A stretch of DNA of 64,000 nt from Kibdelosporangium philippinense (GCF_021390435.2 NZ_JAJVCN010000003.1:2220655-2284654); one strand, 5' to 3'; positions 1-9,403 are shown, counted from the first letter of the stretch. Numbers and translations are program-made. The notes: generated by a model not told the origin, from the letters alone.

Positions 1-171
1 AACAGGAACACTCAACGGAGAAGGGTGATCCACTAATATGCAGGTTTGGTCTGATCACAGCGGAGGAACTCGCATTCCATCAAGGCGGATCATGTCGAGT
101 TTGGCATGGCTTAGGCAGATACCGAGCTCAAAGATGGCTGCGCATGGTGCGTCAACTGAAAGGTTAGCGAA

Positions 172-471
172 GTGAAGCACAAGAAGATAGCTGCCGGCTT
201 CGGCGTTACCGGGGTGTTGGTCGCCACACTCCTCGGAATGACCGCAGGACCAGCGATGGCAGACCAGAACGAGTTTGTGCGGCCATACGACCATCCAATA
301 CCACTGCATGCGGGCCCCGGTTGGATTTCCACCGAAACACAGTGCAATCGGGCAAGGGACTCACACAACAGCGATCTCAAGAAAGCTAAATTTTTCGATC
401 CAAACCACAGATTCTATTATTGCGCGCCTGGTTCGAACGGTGCATTCAATCTCTGGCTTCGCCAGCCTTAA
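172..471 (+). CDS. small secreted protein of unknown function
   Basis: 99 residues from a GTG start, preceded by GAAAGG about 8 nt upstream. Residues 1-30 form a classical Sec signal peptide: basic KHKK start, hydrophobic core and an AMA cleavage site before DQ. The mature part is about 69 residues, rich in His, Asn and aromatic residues, with two cysteines (near residues 58 and 83) that could form one disulphide. I recognise no domain. It stands alone, with about 130 bp of non-coding sequence on its right before a decayed gene. An exported peptide is a safe statement; a role is not. Confidence 0.6.
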   Translation: MKHKKIAAGFGVTGVLVATLLGMTAGPAMADQNEFVRPYDHPIPLHAGPGWISTETQCNRARDSHNSDLKKAKFFDPNHRFYYCAPGSNGAFNLWLRQP

Positions 472-605
472 AGGCATCGCACATGCTGTAGCAGTCGGAG
501 GGCAACCACGGTGCCCCAAGACGCGTCACATAGTCCGATGTAGACGGTCAACGAGGCGCTCGACGGTCGGAGAGGATTTCGATACCCGATCCGACCGTTG
601 AGGCC

Positions 606-830
606 GGCTACAGCCATCTCAGGGCGCGGCTCCTTCGACTGGTCAACGCGCAGCAGTTCCAAGAGGACATCCAGCTTCTCCCCGGTGGTCGGCCTGAGTG
701 GCCGCGATCTCGGTCAGCCGGTTGCCCTGCCGCTTGTGCGTGGCACCGATTGTGGCCAAAGCTCGTAGATGGACTGGACGTCGTTGTCAAGCTGGCGGAC
801 CTCGCGCTCGATCTCCGCCGAAGTCGCCAT
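606..830 (-). pseudogene. decayed small coiled-coil protein gene
   Basis: From an ATG at 830 the minus strand reads MATSAEIEREVRQLDNDVQS, then the frame breaks. The next frame continues as THKRQGNRLTEIAATQ, and a third as EKLDVLLELL. The three pieces in order resemble the short heptad-rich 'RQLDNDVQSIYELL' proteins common in actinomycetes. Two indels, near 765 and 685, are needed to join them, so the gene is dead unless the sequence is wrong. It lies next to a transposase remnant, in keeping with a decaying region. Confidence 0.55.
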
Positions 831-910
831 GACGACATAACCTAGCCGCTCACCTGTCGGCAAGTCATTGGGGGCAGCGAAGAGGTAGACCAATCCTGAA
901 CGATCCGCGC

Positions 911-1153
911 CCAGTTACGGCGTACACACGGGTGATCATGCCGTACCACAAACCCCGCAAGGGACAACCACCGCTGCCGCAATGGAAACAAGACCTCGAC
1001 ACCGGCCACAAAAGCGTCCGCACCCCAAGTCGAACACGCCCTGGCACACATGAAGTCCTGGAACATCCTACGCAACTGCCGCCACAACGCGACGGCGTCT
1101 GGCACGCCACCCGCGGCGTCGCCCAGATGCGCAACCTGGCCATGACAGCCTGA
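911..1153 (+). pseudogene. IS5-type (DDE_Tnp_4) transposase C-terminal remnant
   Basis: The plus strand encodes PYHKPRKGQPPLPQWKQDL, then in another frame QVEHALAHMKSWNILRNCR, then back in the first frame GVWHATRGVAQMRNLAM and a stop. These are the characteristic last 80 or so residues of IS5/IS1470-like DDE transposases. Two compensating frameshifts and the absence of the N-terminal two thirds show that it is a relic. No terminal repeats could be paired with it. Confidence 0.7.
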
Positions 1154-1313
1154 CCGACCGCACCAACCGCACGCACCGCCGCCGTCACCCATTCCCGCCA
1201 ACGTTCTTGATCATTACGGGACAACCTTTAGCCGGGGCACATGCAACCAGGAATGCCACCGGCGGGCGAAGCCCACACTCGGGGGTTGGGGGTCGTTGCC
1301 CAAGAATGACTCC

Positions 1314-1352
1314 AGCCGACGAGGTCCGCGCTTTTGCGGACACTCGTCGGCT
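1314..1352 (-). terminator. hairpin downstream of tRNA-Ser(CGA)
   Basis: AGCCGACGAG at 1314-1323 pairs perfectly with CTCGTCGGCT at 1343-1352, and the inner TCCGC/GCGGA pair extends the stem. It starts 6 nt beyond the 3' end of the minus-strand tRNA. The U tract is weak, so it may act as a processing or termination hairpin. Confidence 0.55.
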
Positions 1353-1357
1353 GAGGC

Positions 1358-1447
1358 TGGCGGTAGCGGTGGGATTTGAACCCACGGAGGGCGTGAACCC
1401 TCACACGCTTTCGAGGCGTGCTCCTTCGGCCGCTCGGACACGCTACC
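1358..1447 (-). tRNA. tRNA-Ser(CGA)
   Basis: 90 nt including an encoded CCA (TGG at 1358-1360 on the plus strand). The acceptor stem is GGTAGCG/CGCTACC with discriminator G. The anticodon loop is CTCGAAA, giving anticodon CGA, which reads UCG. A long class II variable arm follows, as expected for serine. It lies beside the sigma factor gene and close to tadA. Confidence 0.95.
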
Positions 1448-1479
1448 GCCGAGAAGCTTACCGGACGCTCTGAGCGCAC

Positions 1480-2037
1480 TTACCGCCACGCCCGCATTTC
1501 GGCGGCGAGCCGGACGCGGGCTCTGGCCAGGCGGGCGCGGGCGGCCTGCTCTGTCCCGCCGGAGAGGCGGGCTATTTCCATGTGAGGCAGGCCGTGGACT
1601 TCGGCGAGGAGCCAGGTTCGCTGCTGGGGTAGGGGCAGCTGGGCTAGTGCCGTGTTCAGGGCATTGAAGGCGGCCTCTGACTCCGCCATGCGGGGTGGGT
1701 CGCACGCTGGGTTGTTGGTGGCGAGGTCGGGGACGGCGTCGATGCGGTCGTGGGCTCGGCGCAGGCGTAGTACGTGCAAGCATTGGCGGTGCGTCACCCG
1801 GAACAGCCAGGTGCGCACCGCCGCGGGATCAGCGAGTTCGGCCAAGCGCCGCCAGGCGATCACGGACACTTCCTGCGCTACGTCTTCGGCGTCCGCTCTG
1901 TCTCCGAGGATTCGCATGGCCATCAGGAAGATTCGGCCCGTGTATCTGCCCAGGAGGGTGGCGAGGGCGGCGTGGTCGCCGTTTCGTGCACGGCCGACCA
2001 GCGTCGCGTCATCATCCACACTGGACGGCTTGCCCAA
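1480..2037 (-). CDS. ECF-type RNA polymerase sigma factor
   Basis: 185 residues. Region 2 carries the DAEDVAQEVSVIAWRR signature for core RNA polymerase binding and -10 melting. Region 4 near the C-terminus (LPLPQQRTWLLAEVHGLPHMEIA) is a helix-turn-helix for the -35 element. I place the start at a TTG at 2037 because GGAGG sits 8 nt upstream of it; an in-frame TTG 15 nt earlier has no such site. No anti-sigma gene adjoins it. The CsbD-type stress gene lies 60 bp upstream on the same strand and may be cotranscribed, which suggests a stress regulon. ECF assignment is firm; the subgroup is not determined. Confidence 0.85.
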   Translation of the reverse strand: MGKPSSVDDDATLVGRARNGDHAALATLLGRYTGRIFLMAMRILGDRADAEDVAQEVSVIAWRRLAELADPAAVRTWLFRVTHRQCLHVLRLRRAHDRIDAVPDLATNNPACDPPRMAESEAAFNALNTALAQLPLPQQRTWLLAEVHGLPHMEIARLSGGTEQAARARLARARVRLAAEMRAWR

Positions 2038-2097
2038 TCGCTTGTCCTCCAACGGAAATTGTGTTGACCGCCATGGTGGCAGTCGACGGGCGCCGAG

Positions 2098-2310
2098 TCA
2101 CTTATCGTCGCGCAGCGAGTCCTTGGCGTCCTTTGCCGCTCCTGCGGCTTTGTCCCTGATGTCGTGGCCTGCTTCTTTGACTTCGCCTTTGAGCTGGTCG
2201 CGCTTGCCCGCCGCTTCCATCTCCTCGTTGTCGGTCGCCTGGCCCAGCTTCTCTTTGCCTTTGCCGATCAGCTGTTCGGCCTTGTCCTTAGCTTTGTCGA
2301 AGGCACTCAT
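2098..2310 (-). CDS. CsbD family stress-response protein
   Basis: 70 residues, very hydrophilic and rich in Lys, Asp, Glu and Ala. It starts MSAFDKAKDKAEQLIGKGKE and contains the KGEVKEAGHDIRDKA repeat-like helices of the CsbD family (sigma-B-controlled general stress proteins in Bacillus; molecular role unknown). No signal peptide or cysteine. The start is the ATG at 2310, where the family homology begins. It precedes the sigma factor gene on the same strand by 60 bp. Confidence 0.85.
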   Translation of the reverse strand: MSAFDKAKDKAEQLIGKGKEKLGQATDNEEMEAAGKRDQLKGEVKEAGHDIRDKAAGAAKDAKDSLRDDK

Positions 2311-2360
2311 GGCTACCGAGTGCCCGTTCCACATCACGGCACACCGCGATGTGACCTGGG

Positions 2361-2816
2361 TCACTTTCGATGCCCCCGGAAGAATGACTCGAGCACGGCA
2401 GCGGCCTCGTCTTCCAGCACACCGCCGACCACTTCGGGCCGGTGATTCAGCCTTCGGTCCCTGATCACGTCCCACAGCGAGCCCGCTGCGCCCGTGCGGG
2501 GTTCCCACGCGCCGAAGACCACCCGGGAGATCCGGGCGAGGACCAACGCGCCCGCGCACATCGTGCACGGTTCGACCGTCACCACCAGCGTGCAGCCGGT
2601 CAGGCGCCAGCTGTCCCCCAGCTCACGGGCGGCCGCGCGCAAGGCGAGGATCTCGGCGTGCGCGGTCGGGTCGCCCAGGGCCTCGCGCGCGTTGCAGGCC
2701 CTGGCGAGTTCCGCGCCCGACGGGTCCAGCACGAGCGCACCGATCGGTACGTCACCGGTCTTCAAAGCGTCCGCGGCCACGGCGAGGGCCGTGCGCATCA
2801 ACGCCTCGTCAGTCAC
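2361..2816 (-). CDS. tadA: tRNA adenosine(34) deaminase TadA
   Basis: 151 residues. It converts A34 to inosine in tRNA-Arg(ACG) so that the tRNA can read CGU, CGC and CGA. The zinc-dependent cytidine deaminase fold is shown by THAEILALR (zinc-binding His and catalytic Glu) and VEPCTMCAGAL (two zinc-binding cysteines). The GTG start at 2816 overlaps the stop of the upstream gene by 4 bp (GTGA), so translation is coupled. Two tRNA-Arg(ACG) genes, its known substrate type, occur in this window at 19878 and 49981. Confidence 0.95.
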   Translation of the reverse strand: MTDEALMRTALAVAADALKTGDVPIGALVLDPSGAELARACNAREALGDPTAHAEILALRAAARELGDSWRLTGCTLVVTVEPCTMCAGALVLARISRVVFGAWEPRTGAAGSLWDVIRDRRLNHRPEVVGGVLEDEAAAVLESFFRGHRK

Positions 2817-3307
2817 TGCTGGATACGGTCGAGCAGCGCGTTGAACTCGTTGGCGAACCCGATCCGCTGGGCGATCATCTGCAGCTGCTGGTCCGGGTAG
2901 AGATCCACCTCGCCGGTGATCACCTGCAGCTCGGGGGCTGGCAGGCCGAGGTCGGCGAGGATGTCGAGCGAGCCTTCCGGCCACAACTCGTCGTCTTCCT
3001 CGTCCGGCGGATCCACTCGCAACAGGTCGAGCGCGTCGGCCGCGACGTCGTAGTCCAGCGCCGCCGCCGCGTCCGACAGCAGCAGGGACATCCCGCCTGG
3101 ACTGGGCCTGATCAGCAGGAAGAACTCATCGTCGACGGCGAGCATGCCGAACACGGCACCCGTCGACCGGATCTTGCGCAGCTCGGTGATCGCCGAGTCG
3201 AGCTCGCGCAGGGCGCCCGCGCCCATGGAGTCGCACCGCCATTTGCCGTCCTCCCGGACGACCGCTACCGCGAAGCCGGCGACTGGCTCCTGGAGAGACA
3301 TGTGCAC
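2813..3307 (-). CDS. tRNA adenosine deaminase-associated protein
   Basis: 164 residues; a member of the small actinobacterial family always found directly before tadA. The sequence is acidic, with a PPDEEDDELWPEG stretch in the middle, and no catalytic motif or membrane segment is visible. The GTG at 3307 is preferred because AGGGGA lies 7 nt upstream; an ATG six bases downstream (3301) is the alternative. Its stop overlaps the tadA start. A helper or chaperone role for TadA is a guess from conserved context only. Confidence 0.8.
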   Translation of the reverse strand: MHMSLQEPVAGFAVAVVREDGKWRCDSMGAGALRELDSAITELRKIRSTGAVFGMLAVDDEFFLLIRPSPGGMSLLLSDAAAALDYDVAADALDLLRVDPPDEEDDELWPEGSLDILADLGLPAPELQVITGEVDLYPDQQLQMIAQRIGFANEFNALLDRIQQ

Positions 3308-3381
3308 ACCGTATTCCCCTTCGGTGTTCACCCGGAAGAACCAGCCCCCATCGGCGCGCCCGCGGTGTCACTATCGAAGAC

Positions 3382-4629
3382 ATGAACGCCTCACGCTCGA
3401 CCCAGTCACCGTCCGTTCATCCACTGGCAACTGACCCGAGGTTCACCGGCTTGGTCGAGGCGGCCCGTGCGCTTCAGCCGCGCACCGTGGCGTTGCGCAG
3501 GAAGATCCACAAGTACCCTGAGCAGGGGCTGAACCTGCCGCAGACGCAGGCGGCCGTGCTGCACGCGCTGGACGGGCTCGGCCTGCACGTGATGACCGGC
3601 GACAAGGTCAGCTCGGTGACCGCGGTGCTCAACGGCGCCAAGCCAGGACCGACCGTGCTGCTTCGGGGCGACATGGACGCGCTTCCACTGCAGGAGGACA
3701 GCGGTCTTTCGTATACCTCCGAAGTAGACGGATCGATGCACGCCTGCGGACACGACACGCACACCGCGATGCTCGTGTCGGCCGCGCGACTGCTCACCAG
3801 CCGGAAAGAGGCACTGGCCGGGCGGGTCGTTTTCATGTTCCAGCCAGGCGAAGAGGGCTATCACGGCGCCAAGTACATGATCGACGAGGGCGTGCTCGAC
3901 GCGGGCGGACGGCCGATCGAGCGCGCGTTCGCCCTGCACATCACGGCCACGGACACGTCAGGCGTGATCCGCAGCAAGGCGGGCGCGATGCTGGCGGCCG
4001 CGGACTCGTTCGTCGTCAAGATCACCGGCCGGGGTGGGCACGGCGCGATCCCGCACGACGCCCTGGACCCGGTGCCAGCCGCCGCGGCCATCGTCGGCGC
4101 CCTGCAGACCATGGTCACCAGGCACATCAGCGTGTTCGAGCCAGTCGTGGTCACGGTCGGACGGATCACGGCGGGCACGACGTCCAACATCATCCCGGAG
4201 ACGGCCGAGCTGGAAGGCACATTCCGGTCGTTGTCCGAGGCAAGCCGGGCGAAAGTGCGCGAGGAGCTGCCGAAGCTCTGCCATCACGTGGCCGCGACGT
4301 ACGGCTGCACCGCCGAGGTCCATCTGCATCAGGGCTACCCGGTGACGGTCAACGACGACGTGATCGGGCCGCACCTGGTCGACCTGGCCGGAGCGGTCCT
4401 CGGCCAGCGGTACGCCGCGCCGATGCCCAACCCGTTGATGGGCGCCGAGGACTTCTCCTACGTCCTGCAGAAGGTCCCTGGCGCGTTCGCGTTCCTCGGC
4501 GCGTGCCCGCCGGGCGTCGAACCGGCCGATGCCGACCCGAACCACTCCAACCGGGTGCATTTCGACGAATCGGCACTGGCCAACGGCGTAGCCATGTATG
4601 CGGCGGTTGCCCTTGACGCACTGCGATAG
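3382..4629 (+). CDS. M20 family metallopeptidase / amidohydrolase
   Basis: 415 residues, the usual length of the M20D subfamily (N-acyl amino acid or indole-acetyl amino acid hydrolases, carboxypeptidases). Visible metal ligands are the Cys and His of HACGHDTHTA, the Glu pair in FQPGEEGYHGA, a downstream His in AFALHITATD, and the late MGAEDFSYVL motif. The LRGDMDALPL motif supplies the bridging region. No signal peptide, so it is cytoplasmic. Divergent from the tadA operon with about 75 bp between. The substrate cannot be told from sequence. Confidence 0.9.
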   Translation: MNASRSTQSPSVHPLATDPRFTGLVEAARALQPRTVALRRKIHKYPEQGLNLPQTQAAVLHALDGLGLHVMTGDKVSSVTAVLNGAKPGPTVLLRGDMDALPLQEDSGLSYTSEVDGSMHACGHDTHTAMLVSAARLLTSRKEALAGRVVFMFQPGEEGYHGAKYMIDEGVLDAGGRPIERAFALHITATDTSGVIRSKAGAMLAAADSFVVKITGRGGHGAIPHDALDPVPAAAAIVGALQTMVTRHISVFEPVVVTVGRITAGTTSNIIPETAELEGTFRSLSEASRAKVREELPKLCHHVAATYGCTAEVHLHQGYPVTVNDDVIGPHLVDLAGAVLGQRYAAPMPNPLMGAEDFSYVLQKVPGAFAFLGACPPGVEPADADPNHSNRVHFDESALANGVAMYAAVALDALR

Positions 4630-4846
4630 GACAAATGATCGGACAGAATGCGCTCGTGCGGATACAGTCCGCGACTTGCTCGCGCTGGTCGTTTACGCCA
4701 CGCAACACGCCCGACGTCGCCCCAGCCACGCTGGTCAGCAGGTCAGAACGAAGATGTCGGTTGCGTGGGGCGGGGTGGAAATGACCGGCTTTGGCGAGCA
4801 AGTCAGGTCCGAGCGAAGCGAGGACAATCCAACACTGTAGGGCAGG

Positions 4847-5818
4847 ATGTGCGGCGTGCGGCCAGTGTGCGTGATCGGACTAGGGCTCATCGGCGGTTCG
4901 CTGCTGCGCGCGGCGAGCGAATCGGGCAGGCAGACGTGGGGCTGCACCACGTCCACAGTGGATGCCGAAGCCGCCACAGTGGACGGCTTCCATGTCGAGT
5001 CCAGAGTGGATGGCGCACTGCGGCTTGCCAGGGAGCAGGACGCGATCGTCGTGATCGCGGTGCCGATGCCCGCGGTGGATCAGACCTTGGCAGCGATCAA
5101 CGCGTACGCGCCCGACTGCGTCCTGACGGATGTCGTGAGTGTGAAGGCACCGATCGAAATGTCCGTCAGGCAGGGCGCGCCACGGGCTCGTTACGTCGGC
5201 GGGCACCCGATGGCGGGCACGACTTCGTCCGGATGGGCGGCCAGTTCCGCCGGACTGTTCAAAGACGCGTCCTGGGTGTTGACCGTTGAGGACGAGACCG
5301 AGCTCGACGCGTGGCGCGACGTGGCTCGTCTGGTCCTGGATTGCGGGGCGCAGATCGTGCCCGCGACCGCGGCGGGACACGACGACGCCGTCGCCCGGAT
5401 CTCGCATTTGCCGCACCTGCTGGCCGCGGTGCTCGCCGCGGTTGGTGCCGATGGTGGAAGCCTTTCGCTGGCATTGGCCGCAGGCTCGTACTCCGACGGC
5501 ACACGCGTCGCCGGGACGCGCCCAGAGCTGGTTCGTGCGATGTGTGAAGGCAACCGCGGACCGTTGCTCGACGCGGTGGACGACGCGCTCGGCAGGCTCG
5601 GCGCGGCTCGTGGCGCGTTGGCGTCGACCGGATCCCTTGGCGCGACTGTGGAAGCGGGCCACCGGGGTTGGCAGGCGCTGCAGAACTACCGGACTACTGA
5701 GCGGCCGCACAACAGGATCGACCTGAGCGCGCCTGACGCTCGCGAAACCCTGCTGGCACTGGGCGAACGCGGCGGCCGGATCATCGAACTCGATGGCGAT
5801 TTCGCCATGACCGGTTGA
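4847..5818 (+). CDS. tyrA: prephenate dehydrogenase
   Basis: 323 residues. It oxidises and decarboxylates prephenate to 4-hydroxyphenylpyruvate with NAD(P)+ in tyrosine biosynthesis. The N-terminal Rossmann motif is VIGLGLIGGSLLRAA (residues 8-22). VVIAVPMPAVDQTL, LTDVVSVK and GGHPMAGTTSSG are hallmarks of TyrA, with the catalytic-site His in GGHPMAG. No ACT domain is attached. I keep the ATG at 4847, although a GTG three codons later is possible. An aromatic aminotransferase that could use its product lies at 53.1 kb. Confidence 0.93.
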   Translation: MCGVRPVCVIGLGLIGGSLLRAASESGRQTWGCTTSTVDAEAATVDGFHVESRVDGALRLAREQDAIVVIAVPMPAVDQTLAAINAYAPDCVLTDVVSVKAPIEMSVRQGAPRARYVGGHPMAGTTSSGWAASSAGLFKDASWVLTVEDETELDAWRDVARLVLDCGAQIVPATAAGHDDAVARISHLPHLLAAVLAAVGADGGSLSLALAAGSYSDGTRVAGTRPELVRAMCEGNRGPLLDAVDDALGRLGAARGALASTGSLGATVEAGHRGWQALQNYRTTERPHNRIDLSAPDARETLLALGERGGRIIELDGDFAMTG

Positions 5819-5868
5819 CCCCTTGATATCGAGACTGCATCAAAATGTGAACCAGGCCATATTCCCGC

Positions 5869-7532
5869 CTAGCCTCGGCCTTTCGCGCAGTATTTAGTTG
5901 ATCTTGCTTGTGGTTTTGTCGATCTTGCCGTGAGTGTTTCCGACTGTGAGCGTGGCTAGCCCGCCGACCTGCTTGTGTCGGCCGCTCCGGTTCTTGCCGA
6001 TCGTAGGGACAGGGGTGCGGATCAGGTGAAGGCGGCGCGGATCTTCAACCAGCCCTGGGCGATCGCGTGGGCATAGGCACAGGTTTCATCGATGCGGATC
6101 CGGACTTGCCGGGCACCACGAGTGATTCGGGCGCCCACGTGCAGCACCAAGTTCCGGAACGTAGCGATCTCGGCGCGCGCCAGCACGGGTGTGCCGGTGA
6201 AACCCAGGATTTTCGCCCAACACACCAGATCAGTGGCCGCCAGTAACGTCTCCAGCCAGGCGGTGTTCTCCGCGAACCCACGACAGGGCAGGTTGCGCAG
6301 GCCGGTGGCCTTGGCTTGGCGGATGCGGTCTTCCACCCGGGCGTGCTGGCGGTGGTGCAGTTCCAGACCGGCGGTCTGACCGGGGATGACCCGGTCGGGG
6401 ATGTCGGTGATGAACGCGGTGATCCGATGCCCGTCCACATCGGTGAACCTCAACTGGGCGCCGGGATGGGGACGTTCAGCACGCACGATGACCTTCGATC
6501 CGGCAGGCCAACTCGACAGGTCGAGCATTCCGGTGATGTCGGCGACCCAGGCACCATCCCGGATCCCGCCCGCACGGTCGATGGCCGATTCCCATGCCTG
6601 GTCGGGAATCTGATCGACCACGACCTGGATGCGGGCATCCACCGGGAACCCGAAGGAGAACCACACTCCCCGCTCCCGGCACGCCTGCGCGAACGCGAGG
6701 GTGGCACCGGCGGAGTCCGAGCGGGCTACCACCCGCACCGAGTCCGGATCACCCGGACGTGGCCGGGCATGGGCGGGTAACGACGCCAACGCCCGCTCCA
6801 GCACCGCGATGTGGTCTGCTGCCGTGTTCGACCCGGCGTTACCCGCCCGCAGCAGGCCCGCCAGTGCTTCGCCTCCCGAGACCTCTGGGCGGTCCAGAAA
6901 CGCCAACAACGGGTGAAAACCAAACGTCCGTTTCCAGGTTTTGGCCGCGTTCTCCTTGTCCTCAGCATGGGAAATCGTGACCGTGGCGTCGAAATCGATC
7001 CGCAGCAGCCCGGTCAGGTCCGGGCCGGCACCCGCGGCCCACGCCCGTTCTCGGGCCGCCGCCCGCGCGGCGAGTATCCCCGGCAGATGCGCTTCGTCGA
7101 TCCGGTCCAGCATCCGCCAGGCGGTCGGCATGCTGGCCACCGGCCCGCACACCGCATGCTGGTCACCGAAGACCTCGATGTGCGAGACACAGTCGCCGCC
7201 ATCGGCGATGGCCACGGCCATGTCGGCGAACACCTGTCCTGGTGCATGCATCCACGGACCGGCATACGTGTCGACCAACGCCTCGTTCACCCCCGCGACC
7301 AGGCCGGTGTCCTGGGCCAACTCCCGCAACATCCCCACCCCGGCATGCGACACCACACCACGCCCATCAGCACTGACCTTGACCCGCCTCGACCGCTTGC
7401 TACGCTTCACCTACGGAGTGCCCTTCTGCTTGGGATCTGCTGTCATCGCAAACAACAGTTTCCCTTGCAGGACGGCACTTCCGTGCATCTATAGCCCGTG
7501 TCGCACTATTTCGCGCGAAAGACGCAGGCTAG
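5869..7532 (-). mobile_element. IS1380-family insertion sequence
   Basis: About 1.66 kb. The inverted repeats are roughly 20 bp: CTAGCCTCGGCCTTTCGCGC at 5869-5888 and the complement of 7513-7532, matching at 17 of 20 positions. One intact transposase gene lies inside on the minus strand. I see no clear target duplication, so the outer limits may be off by a few bases. The right end stops about 10 bp before the start of the next gene. Confidence 0.7.
6022..7410 (-). CDS. IS1380 family transposase
   Basis: 462 residues, full length for the family. It opens with a basic KRSKRSRRVKVSADGRG segment and has the family blocks DTYAGPWMHAPGQVFADMAV and LRIDFDATVTISHAEDKEN (catalytic Asp). VVARSDSAGATLAFAQAC and LELHHRQHARVEDRIRQAKA follow, the latter carrying the final acidic residue of the DDE triad. 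The GTG start at 7410 has GAAGGG upstream. The reading frame is intact, so the element may be active. Confidence 0.92.
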   Translation of the reverse strand: MKRSKRSRRVKVSADGRGVVSHAGVGMLRELAQDTGLVAGVNEALVDTYAGPWMHAPGQVFADMAVAIADGGDCVSHIEVFGDQHAVCGPVASMPTAWRMLDRIDEAHLPGILAARAAARERAWAAGAGPDLTGLLRIDFDATVTISHAEDKENAAKTWKRTFGFHPLLAFLDRPEVSGGEALAGLLRAGNAGSNTAADHIAVLERALASLPAHARPRPGDPDSVRVVARSDSAGATLAFAQACRERGVWFSFGFPVDARIQVVVDQIPDQAWESAIDRAGGIRDGAWVADITGMLDLSSWPAGSKVIVRAERPHPGAQLRFTDVDGHRITAFITDIPDRVIPGQTAGLELHHRQHARVEDRIRQAKATGLRNLPCRGFAENTAWLETLLAATDLVCWAKILGFTGTPVLARAEIATFRNLVLHVGARITRGARQVRIRIDETCAYAHAIAQGWLKIRAAFT

Positions 7533-7541
7533 CTTGACTGG

Positions 7542-9326
7542 GTGGAGCGTCTGCGTCGAGCCGGATACGCGCTCGGTGGCCTAACGGTCGTCATCGGCGC
7601 GGTGCTCGTGCTGCGCAGCCCCGACAAAAGCCCGACCGAACCGGAACCACTGCCGCCCGCGCCGGTCCAGACGACCGTCAAGGAGTATGTCGACGAGGTC
7701 GCGCTGGTGCCGAAACCTGGTGGCAAACCGGAAAAACCGGCCAATCTGACGGTCATCCCCGGTCCACACCGATTACAGGTGACGTGGACAGCCAAAGCTC
7801 CCGGCTACGAAGTGCAGCTACGGGCTGGAGACCTGATCCGCACCCAACTCCTCGCAGGCAACACAATCCAGTTCGACGGCCTCGACAACAACACCGAATA
7901 CCAAATCGGCGTACGCGCCGTAGATTCCTTCGGACAACAGTCGGAAGTGTCGAGCGCCCGGCAACGACCATCCGCCATTCGCCCTGACGAAAGCCGGTAC
8001 GCGCTGGTCGACCATTTCGACGGCCAGGTCGTACCCGACCCGGCACGCTGGCGTCTGGCGAACAACGCCGCCTGCGCACGAATGTCCCGTGGTGTCGGGG
8101 ATGACAGCCGCAGACTGGTGATCAGTGCCGCCTGTGGCAACGAATCCGTGGCGCTGCGGTCACGGACTCCCTTGCAGCTCAGGGACATCGACGGCGAACT
8201 CGGCCGGGTGATGATCGAAACGGACTACCCGGCCAAGACCGGCACCCTGATGTTCGACCTGGTCCCCGGGCCAGCGGACCTGCTCGACAACAACCTTCCA
8301 CCGGGGACGTTACGAGTGAAGGTGGTGTCCGACTCGGTCACGATGCCCGGCGCGGACGCGGTCAAGATCCCACCGAAGCCTGGCTTGAGCACCCGCTGGG
8401 AACTCGTGTTGCGGACCGACGGCCTGTCATTGTGGCGCGACGGAACGAAAGTCGCCGCCAGCGGGTTCGTGCCCACGTGGACAACGGCGACACCACTGTT
8501 CGGATTCGTTGGGCCGTTCAACGGTTTGACCTACGTCGGCATCGACGCGATCGGCCTGTCCAGTGCGCAGACGCCCGCTTTCGTCGCCCCGCCAAGGATC
8601 ACGTCGACCAACACGGGCAGGTCGCCGAGGACGGAACCAATGACCGGCGTGCTGGGTGGACAGCTGCGGATGACTGTCCGCACAACGCATCGAGAGCAGA
8701 TGACGCCGATGTCGGTGACCATCAACGGGCGGCTTTTCCCGGCACGGCCCGCGGTCGATGGACACGAATTCGAGCCCTCGTACCGGTTTCCGATTGTCGC
8801 CGACATTCCGGCTGATGCCCTTGTGCTGTCTGGCGATCGCCGCGAGTTGCGGATTTCCGTGCAGGGCGCGAAACCTGCGATCTCACCGGTTGTGCAGCAC
8901 GCGGAGTTGGAACTGATCCCGGATCCGGCCAGCAAGCCTTCACCGGAACAGGCCGAGCCGCCGCCGCAGCCCGCTGTCCGGCCACCGGTCACGCTGACCT
9001 CGTTCGATACCCGGTTCTTGGACGCTGCCGGGGAGAAGATCGAGAACAACGAGGTGGTGTCGCGTGGCCGCATTGTGCTCGAAGTGACCGGAGACGAAGG
9101 CGCGGCGCAGGCCGGACTGGCCGGGATCGAGGTTTTCATCGACAACAAGCGCATGGCCGGGATTCCGACCGCGGTCGACGGCCCCGCGGTGGCCGGGCGC
9201 TGGCTCATCGCGCTCAACAGCGGGGCATTCGAACCCGGGCCGCACATCCTTGAGGTCAAGGCGGTCAGCACGGATCCGAATGTGGCCCCCGGGTTCACCA
9301 ATACGACGTGGTCGATCCCCCGCTGA
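7542..9326 (+). CDS. membrane-anchored protein with a fibronectin type III domain
   Basis: 594 residues. Residues 7-27 form a single N-terminal membrane helix, followed by a Pro-rich spacer (about 30-60). A fibronectin type III-like domain covers about 62-150 (NLTVIPGPHRLQVTWTA, NNTEYQIGVRAVDSFG). A LamG-like beta-sandwich region and a C-terminal Ig-like segment ending in TTWSIPR follow. The topology predicts a short cytoplasmic tail and a large external part. The GTG start lies only 10 bp from the right end of the IS1380 element and lacks a clear ribosome binding site. The native promoter and perhaps a few N-terminal codons may therefore have been displaced. Function unknown. Confidence 0.75.
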   Translation: MERLRRAGYALGGLTVVIGAVLVLRSPDKSPTEPEPLPPAPVQTTVKEYVDEVALVPKPGGKPEKPANLTVIPGPHRLQVTWTAKAPGYEVQLRAGDLIRTQLLAGNTIQFDGLDNNTEYQIGVRAVDSFGQQSEVSSARQRPSAIRPDESRYALVDHFDGQVVPDPARWRLANNAACARMSRGVGDDSRRLVISAACGNESVALRSRTPLQLRDIDGELGRVMIETDYPAKTGTLMFDLVPGPADLLDNNLPPGTLRVKVVSDSVTMPGADAVKIPPKPGLSTRWELVLRTDGLSLWRDGTKVAASGFVPTWTTATPLFGFVGPFNGLTYVGIDAIGLSSAQTPAFVAPPRITSTNTGRSPRTEPMTGVLGGQLRMTVRTTHREQMTPMSVTINGRLFPARPAVDGHEFEPSYRFPIVADIPADALVLSGDRRELRISVQGAKPAISPVVQHAELELIPDPASKPSPEQAEPPPQPAVRPPVTLTSFDTRFLDAAGEKIENNEVVSRGRIVLEVTGDEGAAQAGLAGIEVFIDNKRMAGIPTAVDGPAVAGRWLIALNSGAFEPGPHILEVKAVSTDPNVAPGFTNTTWSIPR

Positions 9327-9403
9327 GCACGAGGGCCTGGAAGTGCCGTGAAGGTCACCCTCGCGGCGTTAGACGCGCGAGGGCCTCCCCTGACGCGTTG
9401 GAT

